A stretch of DNA of 64,000 nt from Pseudomonas sp. A34-9 (GCF_029543085.1 NZ_CP119967.1:3002501-3066500); one strand, 5' to 3'. Shown: positions 8,182 through 17,897, numbered from the stretch's first letter. Notes: generated by a model from the sequence alone, not told the origin. Made by a program: numbers and translations.

Positions 8182-9030
8182 ATGCATCGCCGACCTTCCT
8201 TGTTCAAAGCGTGTGTTTTTGTTCTCGCGGCTTCGTCCGCTGTCATGGGTATGGCCCAGGCAGCCGACAGCAAGCTCGACAGTGTTCTGGCCCGTGGCAA
8301 ATTGATCGTGGGCACCGGCAGCACCAATGCGCCGTGGCACTTTCAGGGCGCGGACGGCAAGTTGCAGGGCTTTGATATCGACATCGCCCGCATCGTTGCC
8401 AAAGGTCTGTTCAACGACCCGAGCAAGGTCGAGTTCGTCGTGCAGTCGTCCGATGCGCGAATTCCCAACCTGCTCACCGACAAGGTCGACATGAGCTGTC
8501 AGTTCATCACCGTCACCGCCAGCCGTGCGCAGCAGGTGGCGTTCACCCTGCCGTACTACCGCGAAGGCGTCGGCCTGCTGCTACCGAACAACAGCAAGTA
8601 CAAGGAAATCGAAGACCTGCAAGCCGCCGGCGACAGCGTCACCGTGGCGGTGCTGCAAAACGTCTACGCAGAAGAACTGGTGCATCAGGCCTTGCCCAAA
8701 GCCAAGGTCGATCAATACGACAGCGTCGACCTGATGTACCAGGCGGTGAACTCTGGCCGTGCTGATGCCGCCGCCACTGACCAGTCTTCGGTCAAGTACC
8801 TGATGGTGCAGAACCCTGGCCGCTACCGCAGCCCAAGCTATGCGTGGAGCCCGCAGACCTACGCCTGCGCAGTCAAACGCGGCGATCAGGACTGGCTGAA
8901 CTTCGTCAACACCGCGTTGCACGAAGCCATGACCGGGGTTGAATTCCCGACCTACGCGGCATCGTTCAAGCAATGGTTCGGTGTTGATCTGCCGTCGCCT
9001 GCGATCGGTTTCCCAGTCGAATTCAAATGA
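8182..9030 (+). CDS. Amino-acid ABC transporter, periplasmic binding protein
   Basis: A 282-aa family-3 solute-binding protein with a clear Sec signal peptide (LFKACVFVLAASSAVMGMAQA, cleaved about residue 28). The mature N-terminus has VLARGKLIVGTGSTNAPWHF and GFDIDIARIVAKGLF. The start ATG at 8182 is preceded by CTGGAG at 8 bases; an in-frame GTG at 8173 is less likely. It heads an operon with two permeases, an ATPase and RidA. The neighbouring D-amino-acid deaminase suggests an amino acid ligand, perhaps a D-form; that is inference. Confidence 0.9.
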   Translation: MHRRPSLFKACVFVLAASSAVMGMAQAADSKLDSVLARGKLIVGTGSTNAPWHFQGADGKLQGFDIDIARIVAKGLFNDPSKVEFVVQSSDARIPNLLTDKVDMSCQFITVTASRAQQVAFTLPYYREGVGLLLPNNSKYKEIEDLQAAGDSVTVAVLQNVYAEELVHQALPKAKVDQYDSVDLMYQAVNSGRADAAATDQSSVKYLMVQNPGRYRSPSYAWSPQTYACAVKRGDQDWLNFVNTALHEAMTGVEFPTYAASFKQWFGVDLPSPAIGFPVEFK

Positions 9031-9081
9031 TCCCGTGAGAGTGGGGCGATGCACGTCGCCCCGCTCAAGGTACTGCTGACC

Positions 9082-9744
9082 ATGAACTATCAGTTGAACT
9101 TTGCCGCCGTGTGGCGCGATTTCGACACCTTGCTGGCGGGGCTCGGTCTGGGTCTTGAACTGGCATTGGTGTCGATCGCCATCGGCTGCGTGATCGGCCT
9201 GCTGATGGCGTTTGCCTTGCTCTCGAAGCATCGCGCCTTGCGGGTGCTGGCCTCGATATATGTCACGGTGATTCGCAACACGCCGATTCTGGTGTTGATT
9301 CTGTTGATTTACTTCGCGCTGCCGAGTCTGGGAATTCGTCTGGACAAGATTCCGTCGTTCATCATCACGCTCTCGCTATATGCCGGGGCGTACCTGACTG
9401 AGGTGTTTCGCGGCGGTTTGTTGAGCATCCCTAAAGGCCAGCGCGAAGCCGGGCTGGCCATCGGTCTCGGCGAATGGCAGGTCAAGGCCTACGTCACCGT
9501 GCCGGTAATGTTGCGCAATGTGTTGCCGGCGTTGTCGAACAACTTCATTTCGCTGTTCAAGGACACTTCGCTGGCCGCCGCGATTGCGGTGCCGGAGCTG
9601 ACCTATTACGCGCGCAAGATCAACGTCGAAAGCTACCGGGTGATCGAAACCTGGCTGGTGACCACGGCGTTGTATGTCGCGGCCTGTTACCTCATTGCCA
9701 TGCTGCTGCGATACCTCGAGCAGCGTCTGGCAATCCGCCGATAG
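9082..9744 (+). CDS. Amino-acid ABC transporter permease 1
   Basis: A 220-aa HisM/GlnP-type inner-membrane permease, starting MNYQLNFAAVWRDFDTLL. It has several hydrophobic helices and the EAA-loop sequence GLLSIPKGQREAGLAIGLGE that docks on the ATPase. An in-frame ATG at 9049 would add 11 residues; family N-termini favour 9082. The next permease starts nine bases after the stop. Paired with the second permease it should form the heterodimeric channel. Confidence 0.88.
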   Translation: MNYQLNFAAVWRDFDTLLAGLGLGLELALVSIAIGCVIGLLMAFALLSKHRALRVLASIYVTVIRNTPILVLILLIYFALPSLGIRLDKIPSFIITLSLYAGAYLTEVFRGGLLSIPKGQREAGLAIGLGEWQVKAYVTVPVMLRNVLPALSNNFISLFKDTSLAAAIAVPELTYYARKINVESYRVIETWLVTTALYVAACYLIAMLLRYLEQRLAIRR

Positions 9745-9753
9745 GAGGCTGCG

Positions 9754-10416
9754 ATGTACGAATCGTCCAGTTGGTTACATGAGTTGTGGGTCGCGCGCGA
9801 ACCGCTTTGGCAGGGCTTTTTGACCAGTGTGCAGGTATCGGCGCTGGCCATTCTGCTCGGCACGATGCTTGGCGTGGTGGCCGGTCTGGTGCTGACGTAT
9901 GGCAAGTTCTGGATGCGCGCACCGTTTCGTTTTTATGTCGACCTGATTCGCGGCACGCCGGTGTTTGTGCTGGTACTGGCCTGCTTCTATATGGCGCCTG
10001 CGCTCGGCTGGCAGATCAGCGCATTTCAGGCCGGAGCCTTGGGCCTGACGCTGTTTTGTGGCTCGCACGTCGCTGAAATTGTCCGTGGTGCGCTGCAAGC
10101 CTTGCCGCGCGGGCAGATGGAAGCGAGCAAGGCCATCGGCCTGACGTTCTACCAATCGCTCGGTTACGTGCTGTTACCCCAGGCACTGCGGCAGATCCTG
10201 CCGACGTGGGTCAACTCGTCGACCGAAATCGTCAAGGCCTCGACCTTGCTCTCGGTGATCGGCGTGGCCGAATTGCTGCTCAGCACCCAACAGATCATCG
10301 CCCGGAACTTCATGACTCTGCAGTTCTATCTGTTCGCCGGTTTTCTGTTCTTCGTCATCAACTACGGCATCGAATTACTCGGCCGGCACATTGAAAAGCG
10401 GGTGGCCCTGCCATGA
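9754..10416 (+). CDS. Amino-acid ABC transporter permease 2
   Basis: A 220-aa permease of the same family, with [17 protein letters not shown] and the EAA loop [20 protein letters not shown]. The ribosome site is AGGAGG just upstream. Its 3' end overlaps the ATPase start by four bases (10413-10416), which points to translational coupling. Confidence 0.9.
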   Translation: MYESSSWLHELWVAREPLWQGFLTSVQVSALAILLGTMLGVVAGLVLTYGKFWMRAPFRFYVDLIRGTPVFVLVLACFYMAPALGWQISAFQAGALGLTLFCGSHVAEIVRGALQALPRGQMEASKAIGLTFYQSLGYVLLPQALRQILPTWVNSSTEIVKASTLLSVIGVAELLLSTQQIIARNFMTLQFYLFAGFLFFVINYGIELLGRHIEKRVALP

Positions 10417-11204
10417 CTCAAGCTCAAGTTTCCCCCCAGAATCAGGCGTTGCTGGACATTCGTGGCCTGCACAAACAGTACGGCGCGGTCGAAGTGCTCA
10501 AAGGTGTCGATCTGAGCATGCAGCGTGGCAACGTGGTCACGCTGATCGGCTCCAGCGGTTCGGGCAAAACCACATTGCTGCGTTGCGTGAACATGCTCGA
10601 GGAATTCCAGGGTGGACAGATACTGCTCGACGGTGAATCCATCGGCTATGACGAAGTCAACGGCAAGCGCATCCGCCACGCTGAAAAAGTCATCGCCCGC
10701 CATCGTGCGATGACCGGCATGGCGTTCCAGCAATTCAACCTGTTCCCGCATCTGACCGCGTTGCAGAACGTCACCCTGGGCCTGCTCAAGGTGAAGAAGA
10801 TGCACAAGGACGAAGCCGTGGTTCTCGCCGAGAAATGGCTGGAGCGCGTCGGCCTGCTGGAACGGCGCAATCACTTTCCCGGGCAGTTGTCCGGCGGTCA
10901 GCAACAGCGCGTGGCGATTGCCCGGGCGATTGCGATGAACCCGAGTTTGATGCTGTTCGACGAAGTCACCTCGGCGCTCGACCCGGAACTGGTCGGCGAA
11001 GTGCTCAACGTGATCAAAGGCCTGGCCGAAGACGGCATGACCATGTTGCTGGTGACCCACGAAATGCGTTTTGCCTTCGAGGTCTCGGACAAGATCGTTT
11101 TCATGAATCAAGGGCGGATCGAAGAGCAGGGGCCTCCCAAGGACCTGTTCGAACGCCCGCAATCGCCGCGTCTGGCTGAGTTTCTCAAGAGCACGCGGTT
11201 TTGA
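10413..11204 (+). CDS. Amino-acid ABC transporter ATP-binding protein
   Basis: A 263-aa polar amino-acid transporter ATPase. Walker A is GSSGSGKTT, the signature [14 protein letters not shown], Walker [13 protein letters not shown] and the switch His lies in LLVTHEMRF. It powers uptake through the two preceding permeases. It overlaps the upstream permease by four bases and is followed 29 bp later by a RidA gene. Confidence 0.93.
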   Translation: MTQAQVSPQNQALLDIRGLHKQYGAVEVLKGVDLSMQRGNVVTLIGSSGSGKTTLLRCVNMLEEFQGGQILLDGESIGYDEVNGKRIRHAEKVIARHRAMTGMAFQQFNLFPHLTALQNVTLGLLKVKKMHKDEAVVLAEKWLERVGLLERRNHFPGQLSGGQQQRVAIARAIAMNPSLMLFDEVTSALDPELVGEVLNVIKGLAEDGMTMLLVTHEMRFAFEVSDKIVFMNQGRIEEQGPPKDLFERPQSPRLAEFLKSTRF

Positions 11205-11233
11205 CTTTCGTTTTGTAATCAGGAGAAGTACCC

Positions 11234-11623
11234 ATGAGCATTACGCGTTACGGCACCGGCAGCACCGCCGCTGGCGGCCAGCCACGTCCATTCGCTCGCG
11301 CTGTTGAAGCGGATGGCTGGCTGCATGTGTCCGGCCAGGTGCCGGCGGTGGATGGCGAGATTATTGTGGGCGGCATCGTCGAGCAGACCCATCAGACCAT
11401 GAAGAACCTGATCGCGATTCTCGAAGAGGCCGGTTATGGCCTGGAAGATGTCGTGCGTGCCGGGGTGTGGCTGGACGATCCGCGTGATTTCAGCAGTTTC
11501 AACAAGGTGTTCGGCGAGTATTTCAAGCCTGAGCACGCGCCGGCGCGGGCCTGTGTGCAGGCGAGCATGATGGTTGACTGCAAGGTCGAGATCGATTGCA
11601 TTGCGTACAAGAAAAAGGCTTGA
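11234..11623 (+). CDS. RidA-family protein (reactive imine/enamine deaminase)
   Basis: A 129-aa YjgF/YER057c/UK114 family protein. RidA enzymes hydrolyse 2-aminoacrylate and related imines released by PLP enzymes that act on serine or threonine. Visible family features are SGQVPAVDGEI, a QTHQTMKNLIAILEEAG helix and the C-terminal RACVQASMMVDCKVEIDCIAY, which includes the substrate-binding Arg. The ribosome site is CAGGAG. Its place between an amino-acid importer and a PLP deaminase that would release such intermediates is a coherent detoxifying role. Confidence 0.9.
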   Translation: MSITRYGTGSTAAGGQPRPFARAVEADGWLHVSGQVPAVDGEIIVGGIVEQTHQTMKNLIAILEEAGYGLEDVVRAGVWLDDPRDFSSFNKVFGEYFKPEHAPARACVQASMMVDCKVEIDCIAYKKKA

Positions 11624-11650
11624 GATATGTGGCGTCGCTGAGGCCGTAGC

Positions 11651-11782
11651 CCCTCACCCTAGCCCTCTCCCCCAGGAGAGGGGACTGATTTGTATCGATG
11701 CAGATGGGTGTGCCAGACGATGGCATTTGCATCGATACGGTCAGGCTCCCTCTCCCCCTGGGAGAGGGCGGGGGGTGAGGGC
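11651..11782. repeat. REPIN, CCCTCACCC/GAGAGGG family
   Basis: Arms CCCTCACCCTAGCCCTCTCC (from 11651) and CTCCCTCTCCCCCTGGGAGA onward to GGTGAGGGC face each other. A second inverted pair, TCGATGCAGATGG and GCATCGATAC, lies inside. The element sits between the RidA and IclR genes. Confidence 0.8.
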
Positions 11783-11849
11783 AGCGATCCAACTGACACA
11801 ACGCCAAGGGCCAGTTACCATCCCGGCCTCTTTTATGGGAACAACAGAA

Positions 11850-12614
11850 ATGACCGAAGACACCATCAAGCGCCGGGCCCGTGGTCTGGACCGGGCGTTC
11901 GATATCCTCGACTTCCTCAAGGAAATCGGCCAGCCGTTGCGCCCCAACGACATCGCCAACGGTATCGGCAGCCCGAAATCCACGGTCTACGAACTGGTCG
12001 CTGCGCTGCTCGAACGACGAATTCTGGAGCCGGTGGGCAAGGACGGTCATGTCTATCTCGGCCGGCAGTTGTATTTCCTCGGTCAGGCGCATCTGCGCCA
12101 TTTCGACCTCAGCCGCGAGGCCGATCATGCCTTGCAGGAGATCGTCAGTCAGACCCATGAAACCGCGCAGATGTGCCTGCTCAACGGGCGCAAATACACG
12201 GTGGCGTTGATGAAGGAGGGCGAGCGGCATTTCCGCATTTCCTCCGACATCGGTGAAAACGCCCCCATTCCCTGGACGGCTTCCGGTCGCTTGCTGCTCG
12301 CGCACTTGAGTGATCAGCAGATCATCGACCTGATCGACGAAGACGACTACATCCTGCCCGATGGCGAACGCTTGCCGGTGGAGGAGTTTCTGGCGCAAAT
12401 CCGTCAGGCCGGCATCGATGGTTTTTTCTCTTTCGACAGTGTTGCCGATACCTTCACCCATTGCTTCGCCGCACCGGTCAAAGACCCTCAAGGCGTAGCG
12501 ATTTGCACGTTGTGCATCGTCGCTCCACGGGCCGATGCGAAGAACAATTACAACGACTATCGCCGGGTTCTGATGGAGAGCGCCAACAGCCTCGCCCGGC
12601 GCATCAACGAATAA
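11850..12614 (+). CDS. IclR-family transcriptional regulator
   Basis: A 254-aa regulator with an N-terminal winged helix-turn-helix (about residues 10-70, IANGIGSPKSTVYELVAALLE) and a C-terminal IclR effector domain (about 80-250, with SDIGENAPIPWTASGRLLLA). The start at 11850 has GGGA at a suitable distance; an ATG 15 bases upstream has none. It sits between the transporter-RidA genes and the deaminase gene, so it probably controls them. The palindrome at 8141-8156 is a candidate operator. The effector is unknown. Confidence 0.9.
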   Translation: MTEDTIKRRARGLDRAFDILDFLKEIGQPLRPNDIANGIGSPKSTVYELVAALLERRILEPVGKDGHVYLGRQLYFLGQAHLRHFDLSREADHALQEIVSQTHETAQMCLLNGRKYTVALMKEGERHFRISSDIGENAPIPWTASGRLLLAHLSDQQIIDLIDEDDYILPDGERLPVEEFLAQIRQAGIDGFFSFDSVADTFTHCFAAPVKDPQGVAICTLCIVAPRADAKNNYNDYRRVLMESANSLARRINE

Positions 12615-12653
12615 TCGCGGCGGCCTGCCGCCGTGAACACGAGGAGTTCGACC

Positions 12654-13868
12654 ATGACGACTGCCATCAATTCTGCTGTGGAAAAGGGCGCCGCCGCCAT
12701 CGGCGCGCAACTGGTACGCGACGTCAGCCTGCCGGCGCTGGTGCTGCACCGCGAAGCGTTGGAGCACAACATCCGCTGGATGCAAAAGTTTGTCAGCGAC
12801 AGCGGTGCCGAACTGGCGCCTCACGGCAAAACCAGCATGACCCCGGCACTGTTCAAGCGTCAGCTCGACGCCGGCGCGTGGGGCATCACCCTCGCCAGCG
12901 CGACCCAGACCCGCGCCGCTTACACCCATGGCGTACGCCGCGTGCTGATGGCCAACCAATTGGTCGGCACACCGAACATGGCATTGATCGCCGATCTGCT
13001 GGCGGATCCGTCGTTCGATTTCTATTGCATGGTCGATCATCCGGACAACGTCGCGGATCTCGGCGCCTACTTCGCCTCGCGCGGCGTGAAGCTGAACGTG
13101 ATGATCGAATACGGTGTGGTCGGCGGGCGTTGCGGCTGCCGCAGCGAGCACGAAGTCATCGAACTGGCCAAGGCGATCAACGCGCAACCGGCGCTGGCCC
13201 TGACCGGCATTGAAGGTTATGAAGGGGTGATTCACGGCGATCACGCGGTCAGCGGGATTCGTGAATTTGCCGCATCCCTGGTGCGTCTGGCGGTGCAGTT
13301 GCAGAACAGCGGCGCGTTTGCCATCGCCAAACCGATCATCACCGCCTCGGGTTCGGCCTGGTACGACCTGATTGCCGAATCGTTCGAAGCGCAAAACGCG
13401 GCGGGGCGTTTCCTCAGCGTGTTGCGTCCGGGCAGTTACGTGGCCCACGACCATGGCATCTACAAAGAAGCGCAGTGCTGCGTGCTCGACCGCCGCAGCG
13501 ATCTGCACGAAGGCTTGCGCCCGGCGCTGGAAGTCTGGGCGCACGTGCAGTCGCTGCCGGAACCGGGGTTTGCGGTGATTGCACTGGGCAAGCGTGATGT
13601 TGCGTTCGATGCCGGTTTGCCGGTGCCGTTGCTGCGTTACAAGGCGGGTGTGGTGCCGGCGCTGGGTGAGGATGTCGGCGCGTGCAAGGTCACGGCGGTG
13701 ATGGATCAGCATGCGTTCATGACGGTGGCGCCGGGTGTGGAATTGCGCGTTGGCGACATCATTTCCTTTGGTACGTCGCACCCGTGCCTGACGTTCGACA
13801 AGTGGCGTGTGGGGTTGTTGGTGGATGAGCAGTTGGCGGTGATCGAGAGCATGGAGACCTGCTTCTAA
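12654..13868 (+). CDS. D-amino-acid deaminase / D-threonine aldolase-like PLP enzyme
   Basis: A 404-aa fold-type III PLP enzyme with an alanine-racemase-like barrel. The Schiff-base Lys lies in APHGKTSMTP (near residue 60). The C-terminal DSD1-type metal-binding domain has SFGTSHPCLTFDKW (His and Cys ligands). Members are D-serine dehydratases, D-threonine aldolases or broader D-amino-acid deaminases. The ribosome site is GAGGAG, seven bases before the ATG at 12654. Context (amino-acid importer, RidA, IclR) fits catabolism of a D-amino or hydroxy-amino acid. The exact substrate cannot be read from sequence. Confidence 0.85.
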   Translation: MTTAINSAVEKGAAAIGAQLVRDVSLPALVLHREALEHNIRWMQKFVSDSGAELAPHGKTSMTPALFKRQLDAGAWGITLASATQTRAAYTHGVRRVLMANQLVGTPNMALIADLLADPSFDFYCMVDHPDNVADLGAYFASRGVKLNVMIEYGVVGGRCGCRSEHEVIELAKAINAQPALALTGIEGYEGVIHGDHAVSGIREFAASLVRLAVQLQNSGAFAIAKPIITASGSAWYDLIAESFEAQNAAGRFLSVLRPGSYVAHDHGIYKEAQCCVLDRRSDLHEGLRPALEVWAHVQSLPEPGFAVIALGKRDVAFDAGLPVPLLRYKAGVVPALGEDVGACKVTAVMDQHAFMTVAPGVELRVGDIISFGTSHPCLTFDKWRVGLLVDEQLAVIESMETCF

Positions 13869-13890
13869 GACTTGAAACCGAGTCGCGGCC

Positions 13891-13911
13891 ATTCGCGAGC
13901 CTGCTCGCGAA
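13891..13911. repeat. Single REP-like palindrome
   Basis: ATTCGCGAGCCTGCTCGCGAA is a lone half of the CTCGCGA REP family in the short gap between the deaminase and kinase genes. Confidence 0.6.
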
Positions 13912-13954
13912 GGCGCCAGTCCAGACACCATCGATCAACCAGAGACACCCAAAG

Positions 13955-14890
13955 ATGAACACCCTCAGCCCCCTGGGTCCGAACACCCCGCGCATCGCCC
14001 TGATCGGCGAATGCATGATCGAACTGCAGCAACGCGCCGACGGCAGCCTGCAGCAAAGCTTCGGCGGCGACACCCTGAATACGGCGGTGTACCTGGCCCG
14101 CGCAATGGGCGAGAAAGCGCAGGTCGACTACGTCACCGCATTGGGTGATGACAGCTTCAGCGACGCCATGTGCCAGATCTGGTCCGACGAAGGCATTGGC
14201 CTTGAAAGGGTGCAGCGCCTGCCGGGGCGCTTGCCGGGCCTGTATTGCATTCAGACCGACGCCCACGGCGAGCGTCGTTTCCTGTACTGGCGCAACGAAG
14301 CAGCGGTGCGCGACTGTTTCACCACGCCGGCCGCCGCGCCGACTCTCGCGGCATTGCCGGATTACGATGTGTTGTATTTCAGCGGCATCACCCTGGCTGT
14401 GCTCGGCGCATCGGGCCGGGAAAAACTGATCCAGACCTTGATCGAAGCGCGGCAGCGTGATGCGCGCATCGTCTTCGATAACAACTACCGGCCACGGTTG
14501 TGGGCTTGTGTAGACGACGCGCGAGCGGCGTATCGCAGCGTGTTGCCCTACGTCGATCTGGCGTTATTGACGGTGGATGACGAACAGGCGCTGTTCGGTT
14601 TCACGGATTGCGAGGCGGTGTTTGATGCGTACACGCAGTTCGGCACGCCGGAAGTGGTGCTCAAGCGTGGCGCCGAGGCGTGTCTGATTCGCTGTGATGG
14701 TGAGGCATTTGCAGTGCCGGCGCAGAAGGTCGCGAAGGTGGTGGACACCACGGCGGCGGGGGATTCGTTCAGTGCGGCGTATCTGGCCAGTCGATTGCTT
14801 GGGGGGAGTCCGGCAGAGGCTGCCGAGGCAGGGCACTGGCTGGCCAGCAAGGTGATTCAGGTGCCTGGGGCATTGATTCCCAGAACCTGA
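13955..14890 (+). CDS. kdgK: PfkB-family sugar kinase (KdgK type)
   Basis: A 311-aa ribokinase-family protein most like 2-keto-3-deoxygluconate kinase. The N-terminal substrate region is GECMIELQQ...FGGDTLNTAVYLAR. The C-terminal PfkB signature is VDTTAAGDSFSAAYLA, with catalytic Asp in AAGDSF. The reaction would be ATP-dependent phosphorylation of KDG to KDPG for the Entner-Doudoroff pathway. The position after an amino-acid deaminase is unusual for kdgK, so a related acid sugar or keto acid is possible. Confidence 0.8.
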   Translation: MNTLSPLGPNTPRIALIGECMIELQQRADGSLQQSFGGDTLNTAVYLARAMGEKAQVDYVTALGDDSFSDAMCQIWSDEGIGLERVQRLPGRLPGLYCIQTDAHGERRFLYWRNEAAVRDCFTTPAAAPTLAALPDYDVLYFSGITLAVLGASGREKLIQTLIEARQRDARIVFDNNYRPRLWACVDDARAAYRSVLPYVDLALLTVDDEQALFGFTDCEAVFDAYTQFGTPEVVLKRGAEACLIRCDGEAFAVPAQKVAKVVDTTAAGDSFSAAYLASRLLGGSPAEAAEAGHWLASKVIQVPGALIPRT

Positions 14891-14898
14891 AGGGCAAT

Positions 14899-15029
14899 CC
14901 CTGTAGGAGCTGCCGAAGGCTGCGATCTGTTGATCTTGATCTTGTTTTCAAGATCAAAGTCAAAGTCAAAAGATCGCAGCCTCGTTTCACTCGACAGCTC
15001 CTACACAGCTCCTACACAGCTCCTGCACG
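14899..15029. repeat. Disturbed REPIN with a three-copy 11-bp tandem repeat
   Basis: The left arm CCTGTAGGAGCTGCCGAAGG is normal. The right arm is broken by CTCGTTTCACTCGA, and its end is repeated as ACAGCTCCTAC, ACAGCTCCTAC, ACAGCTCCTGC (14995-15026). The centre has AGATCAAAGTCAAAGTCAAAAGATC. Confidence 0.8.
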
Positions 15030-15032
15030 GCT

Positions 15033-15308
15033 TTAGTCGCGGTAGAACACCTGCACCAGGTGATACCCGAACTTGCTCTTGATCGGCCCATGCACAGTGC
15101 GCAGCGGTTTCTTGAAGATCACCGCATCAATCGCCCCGACCATCTGCCCTGGCCGCACTTCACCCAGATCGCCGCCGCGTTTGCCGGACGGGCAGGTCGA
15201 AAATTTCTTCGCCAGCACATCAAACGCTTCACCCTTGGCGATGCGTTGTTTGAGCTGTTCGGCCTCTTCGGCGGTTTTCACCAGAATGTGGCGGGCTTGG
15301 GCTTTCAT
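15033..15308 (-). CDS. ppiC: Parvulin-type peptidyl-prolyl isomerase
   Basis: A 91-aa stand-alone parvulin, starting MKAQARHILVKTAEEAEQLK, which catalyses cis-trans isomerisation of Xaa-Pro bonds. Family hallmarks are ARHILV, FSTCPSGKRGGDLGEVRPGQM and the C-terminal FGYHLVQV. There is no signal peptide, so it is cytosolic, as E. coli PpiC. A close relative of almost equal length lies at 31055-31336. Confidence 0.92.
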   Translation of the reverse strand: MKAQARHILVKTAEEAEQLKQRIAKGEAFDVLAKKFSTCPSGKRGGDLGEVRPGQMVGAIDAVIFKKPLRTVHGPIKSKFGYHLVQVFYRD

Positions 15309-15359
15309 CGTGCGGTACCTGATAACGGGGTGACGGCGGGGCGCGGATTATGCCTCAAG

Positions 15360-17897
15360 TCACGCGGTTTGGCTGATCATCGTGCGGATCTTGCTGGCCA
15401 GCAGCTCAATGGCAAACGGTTTGGCGACCATGTCCATGCCGTCCTCGAGAAACCCCTGACGCTCGGCGGCTTTTTGCGCATAACCGGTCATGAACAACAC
15501 CTTGAGGCCCGGCCGATGCTGGCGGGCAATCTCCGCCAACTGCCGGCCGTTCATGCCTGGCAGGCCGACGTCGGTCACCAGCAGGTCCACGCGCAGATCA
15601 GACTCGAGCAGGGGCAGGGCGGTCTTCGCATCCTCGGCTTCGTAGGCTTGATAACCCAACTCCCGGAGCAGATCGAGCACCAGCATGCGCACCGCCGGGT
15701 CATCTTCGACGACCACCACGGTTTCACCGGTTGCCGTCGTCGGCGCTTGTTCGAACGGCACGGTAACCGGCTGTTCCGGTTCGATGCCGTGCAACCGCGG
15801 CAAGTACAAGCGCACACAAGTGCCCTGGCCCGGCAGGCTGTCGAGGCTGACATGCCCACCCGATTGTTGGGCAAAACCATAAATCATCGACAGGCCCAGC
15901 CCGGTGCCCTGACCAATGGGCTTGGTGGTGAAAAACGGATCGAAGGCCTTGGAACGTACGGACGGCGTCATGCCGGTGCCGTTGTCGCTGACCGCCAGCA
16001 TCAGGTAATCGCCGGCCTTGACCGGTTCGAGCGTGGTGATATCGCTGCCGTCGAGATAGACGTTGGCCGTCTCGATCAACAACTCGCCGCCATCGGGCAT
16101 GGCATCGCGGGCATTGATTACCAGGTTGAGCAGGGCGTTTTCCAATTGACTGACGTCGGTGCTGACCGGCCACACATTTTCGGCCAGACGCAGGGTGAGT
16201 TCGATCGGATCGCCCTTGGTGCGGCGGATCAGGTCTTCGAGCGAATGCACCAGTTCATTGACGTCGAGGGTTTTGCGATCCAGCGATTGGCGACGTGAAA
16301 ACGCCAACAGGCGATGGGTCAACGCTGCCGCACGGTTGGCCGATGACACCGCCGCTTCGGTAAAACGACCAATCTCGTCGGCCCGGCCGTTGGCGATGTA
16401 GCGCTGCATCAAATCCAGGCTGCCAATGATGCCGGTGAGCATGTTGTTGAAGTCGTGGGCGATACCGCCGGTGAGCTGACCGACAGCCTCCATTTTCTGC
16501 GCGTGGCGCAAGGCATCTTCGGCGCGCTCGCGTTCGAACATCTCGTTCTGCAAACGCTGGTTAGCCTGGGCCAATTGTTCGGTACGGGCGCTGACCCGCT
16601 CTTCCAGGGTTTCGTTGAGATTGCGCAAGGCCTCTTCGGTTTTTTTGCGCTCGGTTTCGTCGATGACAAAGATATAGAAACCACTGATCGCGCCGTCGGC
16701 GGCGTAACGCGGCAGGTAATTCATCAGCGCGTGGCGATTGCTGCCATCGCGGTGCGGGGTGTACAGGCTGAATGAGCACGGTCTGCCGGCCAGCGCCTCG
16801 GCAATGTAGGGCAGGCGCAGGAAATACGCTTCTTCACCGATGACTTCGCGAATTGTGCGGCCGTATAGTTCCTGTGGCGTCAGACCGTACCAGTCCAGAT
16901 AGGCCGCGTTGTTCAGGCGAAAGCGCTCTTCACAGTCGACATAACTGATCAGGATCGGCATGGCATTGATGATCAGCTGCAGTTCGGTCTGGCTCTGGCG
17001 CAGCGCCTGTTCGGTGTGTTTGCGTTCGGTCAGGTCCAGCGCCGCCCCGAGGAATCGCATGGGCCGGCCATGATGATCCTTGTAGCAGCGCCCTCGGGCG
17101 AACACCCAGCGCACCTCGCCGTCGGCCTGCAGCAAGCGATATTCCTCAGCGTATTCGGTGCCGTGGGTGATGCAGTGTTTGATGCTGCGCGCAATCATGG
17201 CGCGGTCTTCAGGGTGAACGCCTTGCAAGTAATCGCTGATCGGCAACTGGTCGGCAAGACTTGGGTCGATGCCATGCAACTGGGCAAAGTGCGCATCGGC
17301 GATGAAGCGATCTTCGCCGATGTCCCAATCCCAGGTGCCGACGGCATCCGTTGCGGCCAACGCCAGTTGCAGGCGCTCTTCGGTTTCCCGCTGAGCCTTG
17401 AGGCTTTCCTCGGAGCGTCGCTGCAGTTCCAGAGCGATGCGTCGGCGTTCGTTGGTTTCAATGGCGGTGACCAGAATCCCCGCGACTTGCGCGGTCTCAT
17501 CGCGGATCGGACTGTAGGTCAAATCCAGCCAGAAGTCGGACTCTTTGCCTTCGCGCTGCAGGGTGAAGCGTCTTTCGCTGTAGGTGCGTACCTGACCTTG
17601 TAGGACGGCGCTGTAAATCGGGTCGGTAAAGTCGCGAAGTTCCGGCCAGATCAGGTGCGCAGGCTGTCCGAAAGCGTGCGGATGCTTGTGGCCGGCGAGC
17701 AGGGCGAAACCGTTGTTGTAGATCTGCGTGAGTTGCGGGCCCCACAACAGCAGCATCGGCATGGGCGAGTGAATCACGATGTCCACCGCCGTGCGCAGGC
17801 TCTGCGGCCAGTTGCCGGCAGCGCCCAGCGGGCTGCGGCTCCAGTCGGTACGGGCGATCAGTGCCTGAGCGTCGTCGGTGTTCGGTGCAGCATTCAT
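15360..17897 (-). CDS. Hybrid histidine kinase with PAS domains and receiver
   Basis: An 845-aa soluble sensor. Three PAS/PAC modules lie at roughly 20-150, 180-310 and 310-435. A coiled segment follows, then HisKA with GGIAHDFNNML (phospho-His near 480), HATPase with LVINARDAMPDGG and GTGLGLSM, and a C-terminal receiver with phospho-Asp in LLVTDVGLPGMNG (near 776). There are no membrane segments, so the signal is probably cytosolic; the second PAS, with WDWDIGEDRF, is of the PAS_3 type. No response regulator gene is adjacent. The start at 17897 is the first ATG of the frame. Confidence 0.9.
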   Translation of the reverse strand: MNAAPNTDDAQALIARTDWSRSPLGAAGNWPQSLRTAVDIVIHSPMPMLLLWGPQLTQIYNNGFALLAGHKHPHAFGQPAHLIWPELRDFTDPIYSAVLQGQVRTYSERRFTLQREGKESDFWLDLTYSPIRDETAQVAGILVTAIETNERRRIALELQRRSEESLKAQRETEERLQLALAATDAVGTWDWDIGEDRFIADAHFAQLHGIDPSLADQLPISDYLQGVHPEDRAMIARSIKHCITHGTEYAEEYRLLQADGEVRWVFARGRCYKDHHGRPMRFLGAALDLTERKHTEQALRQSQTELQLIINAMPILISYVDCEERFRLNNAAYLDWYGLTPQELYGRTIREVIGEEAYFLRLPYIAEALAGRPCSFSLYTPHRDGSNRHALMNYLPRYAADGAISGFYIFVIDETERKKTEEALRNLNETLEERVSARTEQLAQANQRLQNEMFERERAEDALRHAQKMEAVGQLTGGIAHDFNNMLTGIIGSLDLMQRYIANGRADEIGRFTEAAVSSANRAAALTHRLLAFSRRQSLDRKTLDVNELVHSLEDLIRRTKGDPIELTLRLAENVWPVSTDVSQLENALLNLVINARDAMPDGGELLIETANVYLDGSDITTLEPVKAGDYLMLAVSDNGTGMTPSVRSKAFDPFFTTKPIGQGTGLGLSMIYGFAQQSGGHVSLDSLPGQGTCVRLYLPRLHGIEPEQPVTVPFEQAPTTATGETVVVVEDDPAVRMLVLDLLRELGYQAYEAEDAKTALPLLESDLRVDLLVTDVGLPGMNGRQLAEIARQHRPGLKVLFMTGYAQKAAERQGFLEDGMDMVAKPFAIELLASKIRTMISQTA

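Noticed and set aside
11523..13931. 802-codon minus-strand frame across the IclR and deaminase genes
   Set aside because: It is antisense to two well-supported genes and runs through a REPIN; the translation has no family features.
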